The position numbers were made by a program, and so were the translations under genes. This document shows positions 34,104 through 45,005 of a DNA stretch of 64,000 nt, piece by piece; the first letter of the stretch is position 1; each line of letters begins with the position of its first letter. The stretch covers positions 16,150,049-16,214,048 of the forward strand of contig CM055095.1 of NCBI GenBank assembly GCA_029204225.1. Direction: 5' to 3'. This DNA comes from Diphasiastrum complanatum. Its lineage: Eukaryota; Streptophyta; Lycopodiopsida; Lycopodiales; Lycopodiaceae. The notes below the pieces were generated by a model. The model did no database searches. It was given only the letters and a program-made list of their open reading frames with translations, and was not told where the DNA came from.

Positions 34104-35436
34104 CTCCTCCTCAAATCTAGCCTTGGAGATCACAATGCTTTTATCAATAACTCCAATTGAAGATCTAAGCTTGACAAATGAATCTTTAGATAAAGGTTTA
34201 GTAAACAAATCAGCCAAGCAACTTGATGATGGCACGTGTTGGAGCTTGATCTCTTTAGCTTGCACTTTTTCCCTCACGAAATGATGAGCAATTTCAATGT
34301 GTTTGCTCCTTGCATGGAATGTAGGATTAGTTGCAAGTGATTGGGCTGATTGGTTGTCATAATAGATGATAGGGATCTCCTCCTCCATGACATGAAGCTC
34401 CACCAATAGCCTTTTGAGCCACAAGACCTCCTTGCATGTTGATGTCAAGGCCTTGTATTCGGATTCTGTGGAAGATAGGGAGATGGTATCTTGCTTTTTG
34501 GAAAGCCATGATACTACTCCATCACATAGAAAGGTGGCAAAGGCACTTGTTGATCTTCTATCCACTTTGTCACCTGCAAAATCTGAGTCACTATAGGCTC
34601 TTAAGCCAAGATTAGTTCCTCTATACAAAATACCAAAATTCTTAGTGAATGAAATGTATCTAAGAACTCTTTTGGCCATCTTCCAATGTGAAACTAGAGG
34701 ACTTTGCATGAATTGGCTTAACTTTCCAACACTATAACTAAGATCAGGTCTAGTTATAGTTAAATAGATCAAGGAGCCAATAAGCCTTCTATATAATGTG
34801 ATGTCCTCAAAGGATGCTTCATCACAACCAATAGATGCTTTTACATGTTGCTCCATTGGTGTCTCAATGCCTTTACAATTCTTCATTCCAAATCTATCTA
34901 GGATGGATGTAGCATATTTAGATTGACAAATGAAGCTAAAATCACATCCTCTAATAACCTCTACTCCAAGAATGAAGCTCAATAGGCCGAGATCTACCAT
35001 CTTAAACTCTTTTGCTAAAGCAATTTTTACATCTCTAATTCCATCTAGATCATTACCACTCAAGATAATGTCATCTACATACAAAACAAGAATAATAATC
35101 ATGCCATCATGAAAACTTATATACAATGATGGATCATAGGCACTCATTACAAAATTGATGGAAATGAGAAAAGAGTTTAGCCTAGAGTACCATGCTCTAG
35201 GTGCTTGCTTGAGCCCATAAAGGCTCTTCTTCAAAAAACACACCTTTCCTTCATGCTTTGCCTTGATGAAGCCCTCGGGTTGCCTCATGTAGATCTCTTC
35301 CTCCAAATAACCATTGAGGAATGCATTTGTGAAGTCAAGTTGGAATAGCTCCCAATTGAAGGTTGTAGCAAGACTAATGATCAACCTGATAGTAACAAGC
35401 TTAGCCACAGGAGCAAAAGTCTCATCATAGTCAATG
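34065..35436 (-). CDS. Copia reverse transcriptase-RNase H (element D)
   Basis: An unbroken frame from the deletion junction to a stop just inside the 3' LTR. RT motifs in order: [42 protein letters not shown] and the active site YVDDIILSGND. RNase H follows with YSDSDFAGDK, SWLSKKQDTISLSSTESEYKA, ARSKHIEIAHHFVRE and LADLFTKPLS. All expected catalytic motifs are present, so the enzyme could be active if made. It is out of frame with the gag-protease frame that overlaps the junction, so it would need a frameshift or would not be expressed. The polypurine tract TTTGAGGAGGAG lies at its end. Confidence 0.88.
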
Positions 35437-36903
35437 GATGAGTTCAAGAGGAGAGTTTGATCTTGATGTAGATCTTGAGAAGGGTAGCTTGTGAGCCTTT
35501 GAGAGGCTGCATGCTTCACATCTCTTCCCACACTTTGACAAATGCTTGGGGAGTCCAACTGCAAGCTCCTTTGTAGTCATAGATTCCATGGCTTTGTAGT
35601 TGGGGTGGCCCAACCTTTTGTGCCACAGTTCCACCTTTGCCAAGTTAAGCTTAAACAATCTACCTTGCTTAAAGCCTTTGGCTATACATTCATCATTTCT
35701 AAGGATGGAACAAACTCCATGCTTAAATTGTACATCTAGGCCATTATCCATTAACTGGCCAACACTAAGCAAATTCTTGGTTAACTTAGGAACATAAAGA
35801 ACATTATCTAGATTCATCCTTTTGGATGATCCCACATACAAGGGAATTGTTCCTATTCCACTTATCTTACATTCTTGACTAGTTGCAGTATAGATTGATC
35901 TATGTAAGTCATTGTAAGAAAGTAAGGTGGAGAATATGTCCTTTTGATATGTCATGTGGGAACTTGCCCCACTATCAATCCACCAAGAATCATTGGTGTT
36001 GCTCTTGGATGATGGTGGTTTGTTGGAAACCATCAAGGATGACTCTTCATCCTCCTCTTCCTCCTGATGTGCAATGTTGCTTTGTTTGCTCTCTTGTGCC
36101 TTCTTCTTCTTGAGACATTCTGATGCAAAATGTCCTTTCTTTCCACGGAAAAAACATTTGTACTTGGACTTGTCTTTGATCTTGCCCTTTGAGCTTGAAG
36201 CCTCATCCTCCTCCTTGGTCTCCTTGAAGTGCTTCTTCTTGCCATTGGTCTTCTTCTTGCTTTTAAATGAGAAATTAGCTTTCTCATCACCATCCTGCAG
36301 AGAAATAGCATTCATTCTTGCATTGGTATGTAACATCCTACACTCTTCAGCTACTAATACACTGTGTAGCTTTTCTATAGTAGGCAAAGTGTCTTGGATT
36401 GCAAAGCTTTGGACCAAATTTGTAAAGCCACTCCCTAGACCATTTAGGACAATCTGAACAAGCTCACTATCTTGAATCTTCTCTCCAATGGAAGCTAACT
36501 CCCTATTAAGAGACTTGATTCTTAGCACATAATCTTGTGCATTCTCATCACTCCTCTTCATGCTTTGTAGAATCTGGTTCCTAAGCATGAGAACCCTCGA
36601 AGTGTTACTAGACTCATAGATAGATTTTAAATATTCCCAAGCCTCTTTAGCACTCTTACATGATGATACTTCCCTTAAAAGATCATTGCTTACATTCATC
36701 TTAATACAGTGAAGTGCAAGCCTAGACCTCTTCTTGTATCTCACTAATTCCTGTGCACCTAGAGGTTCATCTTCATCATCTATTAGAAACTCATAAAGAT
36801 CCTGGAGCACCATTAGTGACTCCATCCTCACTTTCCAAATAGCATAATTGGTAGAATTTAACCTCTCACTAGCTTCTAGAAGGTAGGCTCCCACTGATCC
36901 CAT
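35431..36903 (-). CDS. Copia gag-protease (element D)
   Basis: One 490-residue open frame. Gag starts at ATG 36903 (MGSVGAYLLEASERLNSTNY), with IWKVRMESLM and the helix-rich gag core to about residue 190, then a Lys-rich tail. The zinc knuckle reads CFFRGKKGHFASEC, so its second Cys is Arg (CGT for TGT), which should impair RNA binding. Protease has WWIDSGASSHMT at about residue 310. The GAG-pre-integrase motif LWHKRLGHPNYKAMESM and CEACSLSKAHKLPF follow, and the frame ends after SPLELIH, exactly where the integrase catalytic Asp should come. The stop is created by the deletion junction. Confidence 0.9.
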   Translation of the reverse strand: MGSVGAYLLEASERLNSTNYAIWKVRMESLMVLQDLYEFLIDDEDEPLGAQELVRYKKRSRLALHCIKMNVSNDLLREVSSCKSAKEAWEYLKSIYESSNTSRVLMLRNQILQSMKRSDENAQDYVLRIKSLNRELASIGEKIQDSELVQIVLNGLGSGFTNLVQSFAIQDTLPTIEKLHSVLVAEECRMLHTNARMNAISLQDGDEKANFSFKSKKKTNGKKKHFKETKEEDEASSSKGKIKDKSKYKCFFRGKKGHFASECLKKKKAQESKQSNIAHQEEEEDEESSLMVSNKPPSSKSNTNDSWWIDSGASSHMTYQKDIFSTLLSYNDLHRSIYTATSQECKISGIGTIPLYVGSSKRMNLDNVLYVPKLTKNLLSVGQLMDNGLDVQFKHGVCSILRNDECIAKGFKQGRLFKLNLAKVELWHKRLGHPNYKAMESMTTKELAVGLPKHLSKCGKRCEACSLSKAHKLPFSRSTSRSNSPLELIH

Positions 36904-37521
36904 CTTACTAGCAAGATTCTACACACAAGATATAAATTTGTTTGGACCTGAAACTCACAAAGGTTTCTAACTTGCAGTGTTTCACTCAAATGTTGACTTC
37001 TAATCCAACAGATGGATTTGTAATCACAGTTCTATCACTCCCTCACAAGCTGGAATGAAGATAAGATGAGATGAAAACTACACTCAAGCAAATCTTGCCA
37101 ATCTTGGCTATTCTTGGACAAAAACTGACTCTATCTCTCTCATTCACTTTGATGTACTTTCAAGACCTGGTTTCCACTTTAAGAAGGTCTGAAATCAGCC
37201 TAGATTAATTAGTTTTCATGAAACAAATTCAAAACTAATCAATGGCAAGTGATCTTGGTAGCTAATCCTAGGATTTGCACCAAAAATTACATCAAACTGA
37301 CACCATATGAATTCTCTATGATCCAATGAATATGGGTTATTAAATGCTGGTTCAGAGATGCCCACACATGTGAACAGTACGGATTTTGATCCTGAAAAAG
37401 TTTGGGATCAAATCCCCTCACCAAAACCTGAATACCAGCTCGCCCTTCCAATACTAGCTTTTTGCACCAAAACCTGCTAAAATTGGATTAGATTCAAACA
37501 CAGATCAATGGCCTTGTACTT

Positions 37522-37534
37522 GGCTCTGATACCA
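37522..37534 (-). other. primer binding site, element D
   Basis: TGGTATCAGAGCC on the minus strand directly adjoining the LTR. Initiator Met tRNA type. Confidence 0.85.
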
Positions 37535-38225
37535 TGTGAAAAGTACAGTACTAAGGACCATAAATGGATCTTTGAATGATCCACAAGGTGATTGTATGCT
37601 TGTTAAACAATCTATCAGAAACTAGTCATCAGAAAACAAGATCTAGTTTAGCAACTTGATAGGAAACAAGTAGAGACAATCAAAGCATTGATCAAATAGT
37701 CTAATCCAACTCCACACGTGTGGAAATAAGGCTGTAGTACGGCCTGTAGACAGTGTTTACAAAGTGCCAAAGCTGGGTTTCATTGAAAAAATAGAGTAAT
37801 CACCATACAATGAGAGGAAACTCGAGTTTCTCCTTGAGGCTCCAAAAAGTTTCTATCTTCTCACTATGAAGAATGGAAATACATAGTAAAACACACTTCC
37901 TTTGCAAAGTTAGGTGAAAATCCAGCATGTAATAAGGAAGTAGACTCCACTTTCTTGCCCTAATGTGAAAACCCTAGTCTAGATCCAAGAGTCATGCTTG
38001 GTAGGTGCATGGTAGGTACAAATCTCATCATAAATCATGGTCTAGATCCTACAAAGTAGGAATCACTACCAAATAGACACAACCACTCCTCTTGACTCGT
38101 GGTAACCTACTTTAGGTGTGTATGTACAAGTGGCACTTTGGCCATTCAAGTAACCAACAAACAATATTGACAAAATGTACAATATTCTACATGGCTAGAT
38201 TTGCCAATGTAGGCAATTTTTCACA
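37535..38225 (-). repeat. 5' LTR of element D
   Basis: 691 bp, matching the left LTR except for six substitutions by eye. Palindrome TCCACACGTGTGGA at 37711-37724. Confidence 0.92.
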
Positions 38226-38230
38226 ATATT

Positions 38231-38894
38231 GAAGTGTGGGGCCGCAACCCACGCTGCAACTTGAGTCTTCAAGGACATGCTTTTGAGTTCTCAAATTGCA
38301 TTTGCTAATGTTAAACTTGAAATTTGAAAAGGGTGAAGTTATATATTATATGATATACTCATTATTTATCATTCGTGTATGACATTTTAATTTTTTTTTT
38401 CTCTCGAATTTTAAAAAAATTTTACCCTATCACTTTGCTGGTTTCCTACAAATTCTACACTTCAGTGTTGATGGCCCAAAATTGCAAGGGCCTGTCAAAT
38501 ACGTTTAATTTGGCCTTTGAAGGGCATGATGGCCGTCAAATCAACATTGGGGGGGCGGTAAAAAAAAAATTTGTCGTAAATTTTTTTGACGTGCACCTAG
38601 GAGGCCTAAAAATTGTTTTTTTTTTCATGTTTTTTGGTGATTTGTTATGATAAATAAGTATGAGGATCTCTGATAGAGTCAATCTAGCCTGTTTAGAACC
38701 CTTTTTTTTCTTTCTCAACAGGCTATAAGACTTGCAATTTGGTTGTCGAAGGCTTATGCTCCATCTCTCCAAAGTTTGTAGGTAGAGCGCCTGTCATGAA
38801 GAGGTTTTTTCGTCGTTCTCAGTGTATACTATTGTATATTAGTCAAAAATAATGCAGTAAAAGAAAATTTAGTGCCGTGGTGCTAGCTATTACA
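38231..38894. other. AT-rich spacer, nothing recognised
   Basis: Contains long A and T runs (for example 38390-38400, 38560-38570, 38617-38626). The 91-residue plus frame at 38375-38650 is an AT-rich artefact without motif. Confidence 0.4.
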
Positions 38895-39600
38895 ATTTAC
38901 ACATCCTCATTCTCATCCTCAATTGGATGGCCAGACGGAAAGGACTAATCAGACTATGAAAGATATGTTTCTCACTTACAACTTAATTGGGAAGATTACA
39001 TTCTTTTGATTAAGTTTGCATACAATAGTAGAAAACATTACATTACAGGTTACAGTCCATTTGTGCTAATGTACGGTCTTCAACCTAGATCTCTGGTTAA
39101 TGTGAAAATGAAATTTGTTAAGATCTACAAGGTTGTGGATTTTTTGCATTATATGCAAGAAATGATGCAAGTGGCAAAGGATAGTATTCGTAGTGCTCAA
39201 GATAGCGATCTTAAAAGATCTTCCAAATATTCTAAAGTTGATGACTGAGTATATCTTAGAATTCCAAAAGATTCTAGAACATTATGAACATGCAAACATT
39301 ATAAATTGTCTACTGAATATTATGGAACATTTCAGATTGTACAAAAAATTGATTCAGCTTACAAACTAGATCTTGAAGGCAAATCTACTACACACCCAAT
39401 ATTTTATGTAAGCCAGTTAAAATTAAGTTTACATAAAAGTGATACAGTTGAATCTGATGAGGAGTTATCCCATTTAGCAGATTTATCGCTTAGTGTACCT
39501 TTGGAATCTAAGAGAGTACTTAGAACCAGAGATAAACAATTGAGAAATCATTCTATCTCTGAGTGCTTGATTCAGTGGAAGGGTTGAACTGCGGATGATG
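38895..39600 (+). pseudogene. Gypsy integrase C-terminus with chromodomain-like tail
   Basis: The frame gives a degenerate HPQLDGQTERTNQTMKD, the hallmark around the catalytic Glu. Then come YNSRKHYITGYSPFVLMYG (39006-39248), the SH3-like region YGTFQIVQKIDSAYKLDL and HPIFYVSQLKL (39306 on). It ends with RVLRTRDKQLRNHSISECLIQWKG, matching the first half of a chromodomain as in plant chromoviruses. Such a tail usually guides integration to particular chromatin. Stops at about 38998, 39248 and 39585 break it. Confidence 0.75.
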
Positions 39601-39682
39601 ATTTGTGAGAGGGTTGAAAGCATAAAGGAGAATTTTCCTAAGTTCCATTTTTGAGAACAGAAGCAATTCCAGGAGGGAAGAA

Positions 39683-40080
39683 TATTACATCCACATCTTG
39701 CATATAGGATTGACATAATCCAAAACTTGGATGCATGGTATTCTAGTTACGCCTCGTTATTTTGGACTACACCAAAAATGGAATTAATAATCTTGTGAGG
39801 ACCCAATCACACATCTAATGGCATGTGCAACTAGTGCATGGGTTAGGACGACTATTGGCACGATGTAGGGTATCAATATTAATGAAAAGCATGTATGGAA
39901 ATATTCTATGCTTGCATCATTTCTAATTTCCTCTCTCCACACTTGCATCCTATCCCGTGTCTCGGAGGTGATGCTATTGGAGATTGATCAGTAGGTTTTC
40001 ATTGGTTGGCTGATTTTGCTCCACTGTTATTCCTTTGTGCATGTCTTGTAAGCAGGCCCTTTGAGGTGCTTTCCCGTACA
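39683..40080 (+). repeat. 3' LTR of Gypsy fragment I
   Basis: 398 bp. Landmarks shared in order with the H LTR: ATATAGGATT, CTTGGAT, GGTA-TCTAGT, CTTGTGAGG and GCTTTCCC-TACA. The end is set by the last of these. Confidence 0.65.
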
Positions 40081-40430
40081 CATATTAAAGAGGATAATTG
40101 AGTATAATAGCTAGATCCCCTATCTATGAGAACTAGACAAGTGCTTCAGAGATAAAAGAAGACACGTAAATACTATAAACTTGAGTAAAGTGGAATGTTT
40201 TGAGCATTAAATTCAAACTTGAATGGTTTTGGAAAGTGGTCTTTGTAGTGGCCGCCTTTGCACTTGGTAAAACGGACATCAATTTATGGCGAGGCCATTA
40301 GGTCAAGCCATAATTAAATGGTTATTGAATTGAGTGTAAAGCACTCACAAAGTTTTTTCTCAATCGTAAATGATGGCGAGGAAGTCTCTTTTTATGGCTG
40401 AATTTTTTTACAAGTATTATTGCTGCAACT
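40081..40430. other. spacer between Gypsy fragment I and element E
   Basis: No gene or repeat recognised. This sequence would have been continuous with 46491 onward before element E inserted. Confidence 0.4.
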
Positions 40431-41102
40431 TGTAAAAATTACAGCAAATAAGGATCCTAAAACACTTGAAATGATGAGGGAAACAATAGATTATGATTTC
40501 ATAAGATTAGCACAAGTTGAACCATCAAAAATCTATGCTTGAACCTCACTAAATGGCCCAAATCCTTGAAGAAGGCTTCACACGTGTGAAAGTACGGCCT
40601 CCCACAGTCTGAGTACTGTACACCAGACCTACATTCAATCCTACAATCATTAGTAATCACAAGTACTCAAACAATTATGAACATAGAGAGCAATTGCACC
40701 ATTATGAGAGAAAAAACATGAAATTGCTTGATTGATTTTGGTGAGATATCATCACCTATATATACATGATCCATCACGGTTTTGGGCAGGTATGAGTAGC
40801 CCTAAACCTATCCCTAATGCTAATTTTGGTGGATCTTTCATCCCTACCAAGTTAGGGTTGGAATCTTGGAGATCCCTCAACAATGCAAAAATTACCAAAA
40901 ATAGCTCCTATTTTTTCTCCCTTGTATCTAAGCATAATTTGGACTCATTCCAAAGGTTCTAACACTTAGGTCTACTTGAGAACATCCTTATGAATGGAAT
41001 CCTATGCTATTTGGCACGTGTGACAAGCCACATCATGACCATCTAACTATTTACAAGTCATATGACCAAAACTAGTCAAGCTAGAATTGTGAATTTTTAA
41101 CA
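40431..41102 (-). repeat. 3' LTR of element E
   Basis: 672 bp, TGTAAAAATTACAG ... GAATTTTTAACA on the plus strand. It holds the palindrome TTCACACGTGTGAA (40577-40590) and, for leftward transcription, a TATATATA box at about 40757-40766. Confidence 0.92.
40757..40766 (-). promoter_or_regulatory. TATA box in the element E LTR
   Basis: Minus strand GTATATATAG. The same sequence in the 5' LTR lies at about 46145-46154 and would drive the element there; this copy could drive flanking sequence to the left. Confidence 0.45.
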
Positions 41103-41116
41103 CTCCTCCTCACTAT

Positions 41117-41520
41117 CTAGCTTGGTTCAATCATTGCTTTACTAATCACTCCAAGTGATGATCTGAACTTCATAAAAGGTGTCTTTTGAAGTGGTTTAGT
41201 AAGTAGATCAGCTACACATTCATTGCTTGGAACATGCTCCAAAGCAATCTCCTTGGCTTGCACCATTTCTCTCACAAAGTGATGGCATATCTCAATGTGC
41301 TTAGATCTTGCATGGAAGATTGGGTTAGATGCAAGGTGTTGGGCTGATATATTGTCATTGTAGATGATTGGTGCCTCCTCTGAATCCATGATCTTTAGCT
41401 CCACCAATAATCTCTTGATCCAAAGTACCTCCTTTGTAGTGGTTGTCAAAGCTTTGTACTCGGCCTCGGTTGAAGATAGAGATATAGTTTCTTGCTTTTT
41501 TGAAAGCCATGAAACACACC
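41117..41520 (-). pseudogene. Copia RNase H C-terminus (element E)
   Basis: The frame resumes after a shift at about 41520 and gives TTTTKEVLWIKRLLVELKI, NDNISAQHLASNP, ARSKHIEICHHFVREMV and VADLLTKPLQ, the usual Copia RNase H end. It ends at 41117 near the polypurine tract. Without the shift it would be the end of the large frame upstream. Confidence 0.85.
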
Positions 41521-43893
41521 TTCTCCTATGAAAGTTGAATAGGCACTTGTTGATTTCCTATCCCTCTTGTCCCCTGCATAATCTGAATCACTAAATTCAT
41601 GAAGGTTAATCACATCTCCTCTATATAGAATCCCAAAATCCAATGTACCCGTGATGTATCTTAGAATCCTCTTAGCCTTTTTCCAATGGATATTCAATGG
41701 CTTTTGAATGGGCCTAAACAAAGTGATGTCCATGAAGGATCTTTCATCATCTTCATTTGGCACTTTTACATCTTGCTCCATTGGTGTGTCAACACTTTTG
41801 CATACTTCCATCTTAAACTTCTTCAAAAGACTTTGAGCATAGTTTACTTGACTTATAAAGATAAAATCAGACCCTCTAAGTACTTCTATGCCTAAAATGA
41901 AGTGAAGACACCCTAGATCTACCATCTTGAACTCTAAGGATAGATCTATCTTGATTTTTTCAATACCATCAACTCTATTTCCACTAATGATGATGTCATC
42001 TACATAAATGAGTAAAAGTACAATACCAACATCATCAAACTTAATGTAAATAGTGGGATCATATTCACTTTGAACAAAAGAAAGTGAAATAAGATAGCAA
42101 TGTAGTCTTGAATTCCAAGATCTCGAGGTTTGCTTCAAGCCATAGATGCTTCTTTTGAGATGGCATACTTTGTTCTCCATTCCATGCTTGATGAACCCTT
42201 GTGGCTGCTCCATATAGATATCCTCTTCCAAAAAACCATTCAAGAAAGCATTAGAGACATCCATTTGACATAGAATCCATCCAAAATGTGATGCAAATGC
42301 AATGATTAGCCTTATTGTGACCATCTTGGCCACGGGTGCAAAAGTTTCCTCATAGTCTATCCCTCTCTCTTGAGCATAACCTTTTGCAACTAATCTTGCT
42401 TTATGTTTGTTAACACTCCCATTTGCATTCAACTTAAGCTTGAAGACCCACTTGCATCCTATTACATTCCTTTGAGGTCTCTCTACAAGCAACCAAGTTT
42501 CATTCTCAATCAAGGCATCATACTCATCCAACATAGCTTTATACCATTCTTTGGAGTTCAATGCATCTTCAACATTAGATGGTTCTTCAAAACTAGATAA
42601 AGCATAAGAAGTGGATGAGATACCCTCAACTTGTTGTCCTTTGCCTTGATATGTGAGCCTTGATGGCTCCACTTTTGCCCTTGAAGATCTCCTTGGTGTG
42701 ATAGGTGGGTTTGGTGCTTGCTCCTCCATGAGCTCCTCCTCAAAACCAAGATCTTGCTCCTCGGCCATCTTCTTCTTGATTGTTGGAGCACTTGAGCCTT
42801 CTTCAAGCATATGCATATGATGTTCATCAAAGATGACATCCCTTGAAACAACAAATTTGTTCAAGGATGGGAGATAGACTTTGTAGCCCTTGCTTGAGCT
42901 TGCATATCCAAGCATGATCCCTCTTGTGGAAGATGGATCCTCCTTGGTTCTTGTTTCCAATGGCACATGCACATAACATATACACCCAAAAACTTTCAAG
43001 TGATTAAGATTGGGTTTCTTTCCATACAACATCTCATAAGGAGTTTTGCCTTCAATTGTTTTGCAAGACACCCTATTCATCAAGTAGTTTGCACATACAA
43101 GAGACTCACCCCAAAAGGATTTGGGCAAACAAGCATCTAATCTTAAAGCCTTAGAACATTCACATAATGTTCTATTCCTTCTTTCAGCAACTCCATTTTG
43201 TTGAGGAGTGTAAGGACAAGAAGTCTCTTTCTTGATCCCTTCCTCCTCACAAAAGGCCTTGAACTCATTGGAGATGAATTCTCCACCATTGTCACTTCTA
43301 AGAATCTTGATGCTATGATTATGATGCTTTTCCACAAACAACTTGAACTTTACAAAAGTATCAAATACTTGAGACTTGAAGGAAAGTAAGAACACCCAAC
43401 AATATCTTGAGTAGTCATCAATGAAGGTTAAAAACATGGATGAACCTCCATTAGATTTGGTGCTAGCAATGTGCACATCCGAGTGTATGAGTTCAAGAGG
43501 ATGAGATGACTTTGTGATGGAGTTAGGAAACACCTTCTTATGTGCCTTGGATAAGGCACAAGCTTCACAAACCTTGTCTTCCTTCCCAATAGACCTTGGT
43601 AGGCCTAAAGCATACTCCTCCTTGATCATAGCCTCCATGGAACCCGAGTTGACATGTTCAAGTCTTTTGTGCCATAAAGTAAAGGTAGATATCTTGCTCT
43701 TCTCGGCCAACATGACAACATTAGTATCCACAAAGGCATCCAACTTATAAAGTTTGCCAAGTCTAGTGCCCTTAGCCACTATCTTACCCTTCTTCTTGAT
43801 GAAACATTCATTTGAAGCAAAGTCAACATTGAAACCATTGTCTACCATTTGACCAACACTTAGTAGATTCTTTGTTATTGTAGGAATGTACAA
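41446..43893 (-). CDS. Copia integrase-RT-RNase H frame (element E, 815 residues)
   Basis: Longest open frame in the window. The GAG-pre-integrase part is at about residues 70-130 (LWHKRLEHVNSGSM, CEACALSKAHK). The integrase core has its three catalytic residues: HSDVHIAST, LRSDNGGEF and NGVAERRNRT. The integrase tail has LKVFGCICYVHVP and GYASSSKGYKVY. RT from about residue 485 has GCKWVFKLK, DYEETFAPVAKM, CQMDVSNAFLNGFLEED and YVDDIIISGN. About 25 residues are missing in frame between ITLFR and HWKKAKRILRYI, where D has the GSLIYLTITRPD motif. RNase H then begins (FSDSDYAGDKRDRKST), and a shift near 41520 garbles the end. It lacks its own start codon context; it was part of a gag-pol fusion. 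Confidence 0.9.
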   Translation of the reverse strand: MYIPTITKNLLSVGQMVDNGFNVDFASNECFIKKKGKIVAKGTRLGKLYKLDAFVDTNVVMLAEKSKISTFTLWHKRLEHVNSGSMEAMIKEEYALGLPRSIGKEDKVCEACALSKAHKKVFPNSITKSSHPLELIHSDVHIASTKSNGGSSMFLTFIDDYSRYCWVFLLSFKSQVFDTFVKFKLFVEKHHNHSIKILRSDNGGEFISNEFKAFCEEEGIKKETSCPYTPQQNGVAERRNRTLCECSKALRLDACLPKSFWGESLVCANYLMNRVSCKTIEGKTPYEMLYGKKPNLNHLKVFGCICYVHVPLETRTKEDPSSTRGIMLGYASSSKGYKVYLPSLNKFVVSRDVIFDEHHMHMLEEGSSAPTIKKKMAEEQDLGFEEELMEEQAPNPPITPRRSSRAKVEPSRLTYQGKGQQVEGISSTSYALSSFEEPSNVEDALNSKEWYKAMLDEYDALIENETWLLVERPQRNVIGCKWVFKLKLNANGSVNKHKARLVAKGYAQERGIDYEETFAPVAKMVTIRLIIAFASHFGWILCQMDVSNAFLNGFLEEDIYMEQPQGFIKHGMENKVCHLKRSIYGLKQTSRSWNSRLHCYLISLSFVQSEYDPTIYIKFDDVGIVLLLIYVDDIIISGNRVDGIEKIKIDLSLEFKMVDLGCLHFILGIEVLRGSDFIFISQVNYAQSLLKKFKMEVCKSVDTPMEQDVKVPNEDDERSFMDITLFRPIQKPLNIHWKKAKRILRYITGTLDFGILYRGDVINLHEFSDSDYAGDKRDRKSTSAYSTFIGEGVFHGFQKSKKLYLYLQPRPSTKL

Positions 43894-45005
43894 AACACCT
43901 TCTATGTTGATCTTTTTTGGAAGATCCTAAGCAAAGGGGAATGCTACCAACTCCTTCAATCTTACAAGCTTCATCATTTGCTGTATAGATAGACTTTATA
44001 GGTCCATCATAAGATAAGAGAGAAGAGAAAAACTCCCTTTTACTAGTCATGTGTGAACTAGCACCCGAGTCAATCCACCAAGGATCTTCTTCTTTGAAGC
44101 TTGTTGAAGAAAATATGGACATCATGAGAGAGTCCTCATGTGAACTCTCCTCCTCCTCCTCTTTGCTCATGTTGGCTTGGCTTTGATCTTGCTTCCTCTT
44201 GAAGCATTCCGAGGCATAATGCCCTATCTTGCTACAATAGTAGCACTTCACCTTTGATTTGTCCTTCTTGACTTTGGTGGTTGATGGAGATGCCTTTGAG
44301 GGTCCTTCTTGATCCTCAAGCTTTGTAGACTTCTTGAATGTTGATCCTTTGTCTTTGGACTTGCCTTTGCCTTTGGTGAAGAGAGCTTGGTCATCTCCAC
44401 CTTGGATGGAAAGCCTATCCATCCTCTCTTGCATTTGGCTCCTTTTCTATTCCTCGGCCATGAGTGTGCCTTGGAGTTCTTCAAGTATGGGTAGCTTACT
44501 CATAATTGCATATCCCTGAACCAAATTGTCAAATTCAAAGCTTAGTCCATTCAATATGAACAAACTCTTCATCCTTGATAGGATCACCTATAAAGGCTAG
44601 CTCTTTGTTCAATTCCTTTACTCTTAGGACAAAAGTATGTGCACTCTCTCCTTTCTTTTGATAGCTTCTACAGATTTGATTCTTCAAAGGTAACATTCTA
44701 GTTTGGTTCTTGGATTCATAGACCTTTTGCAAAGTCTCCCAAGCATCTTGAGCTGAAGTGCAATCTCCTACCTCTCTTAAGAGTTCATTTGCGACATTCA
44801 TTTTTATGCAATGTAGTGCAACATTGCACCTCTTTATGTATTTGGCTTTTTCTTGAGGATGAATAGGTTCACCCTCCTTATCATTTACAATTTCCATCAG
44901 ATCTTGCATGATCATGATGGATTTCATTCTAACTTTCCATATGGAATAGTTAGTTTTGTTGAGCCTTTCATTAGTATCCAAAAGATATGCATTTATAGAT
45001 GCCAT
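43894..45005 (-). pseudogene. Copia gag-protease (element E)
   Basis: Gag starts at ATG 45005 (MASINAYLLDTNERLNKTNY) and follows D closely until a shift near 44550. After it the frame reads LPILEELQGTLMAEE, then a TAG at about 44448. The 44434-43823 frame holds a Lys/Ser-rich region, an intact knuckle CYYCSKIGHYASEC and the protease motif WWIDSGASSHMTS. A one-base change near 43920 shifts the frame before the VLYIPTITKNLLSVGQ strand, which lies in the next frame. Three separate lesions therefore stand between gag and pol. Confidence 0.88.

Larger units (their letters stand above)
33413..38225 (-). mobile_element. Ty1/Copia element D, integrase-deleted, with TSD
   Basis: A complete 4,813-bp insertion flanked by the target duplication ATATT (33408-33412 and 38226-38230). 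Two 691-bp LTRs (33413-34103 and 37535-38225) differ at six sites by eye with no indels, so it is young. The internal 3.4 kb holds the primer site, a 490-residue gag-protease frame and an intact RT-RNase H frame. The integrase core and C-terminus are removed by one deletion at about 35430, roughly 1.1-1.3 kb compared with element E. It is therefore a non-autonomous derivative of the D/E lineage. Confidence 0.93.
38895..40080 (+). mobile_element. Gypsy fragment I: integrase end, chromodomain and 3' LTR
   Basis: Plus-strand 3' part of the same Gypsy family as element H. It begins within integrase, has the polypurine tract CAGGAGGGAAGAA (about 39670-39682) and then an LTR at 39683-40080 that aligns with the H LTR. 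The LTR starts TATTACATCC where H has TGTTATGTCC, consistent with G/C to A/T decay. No 5' part is present. Confidence 0.75.

Noticed and set aside
36074-36457. 127-residue plus-strand ORF opposite the gag of element D
   Set aside because: Mirror of the Lys-rich gag region; the gag on the other strand has clear motifs.
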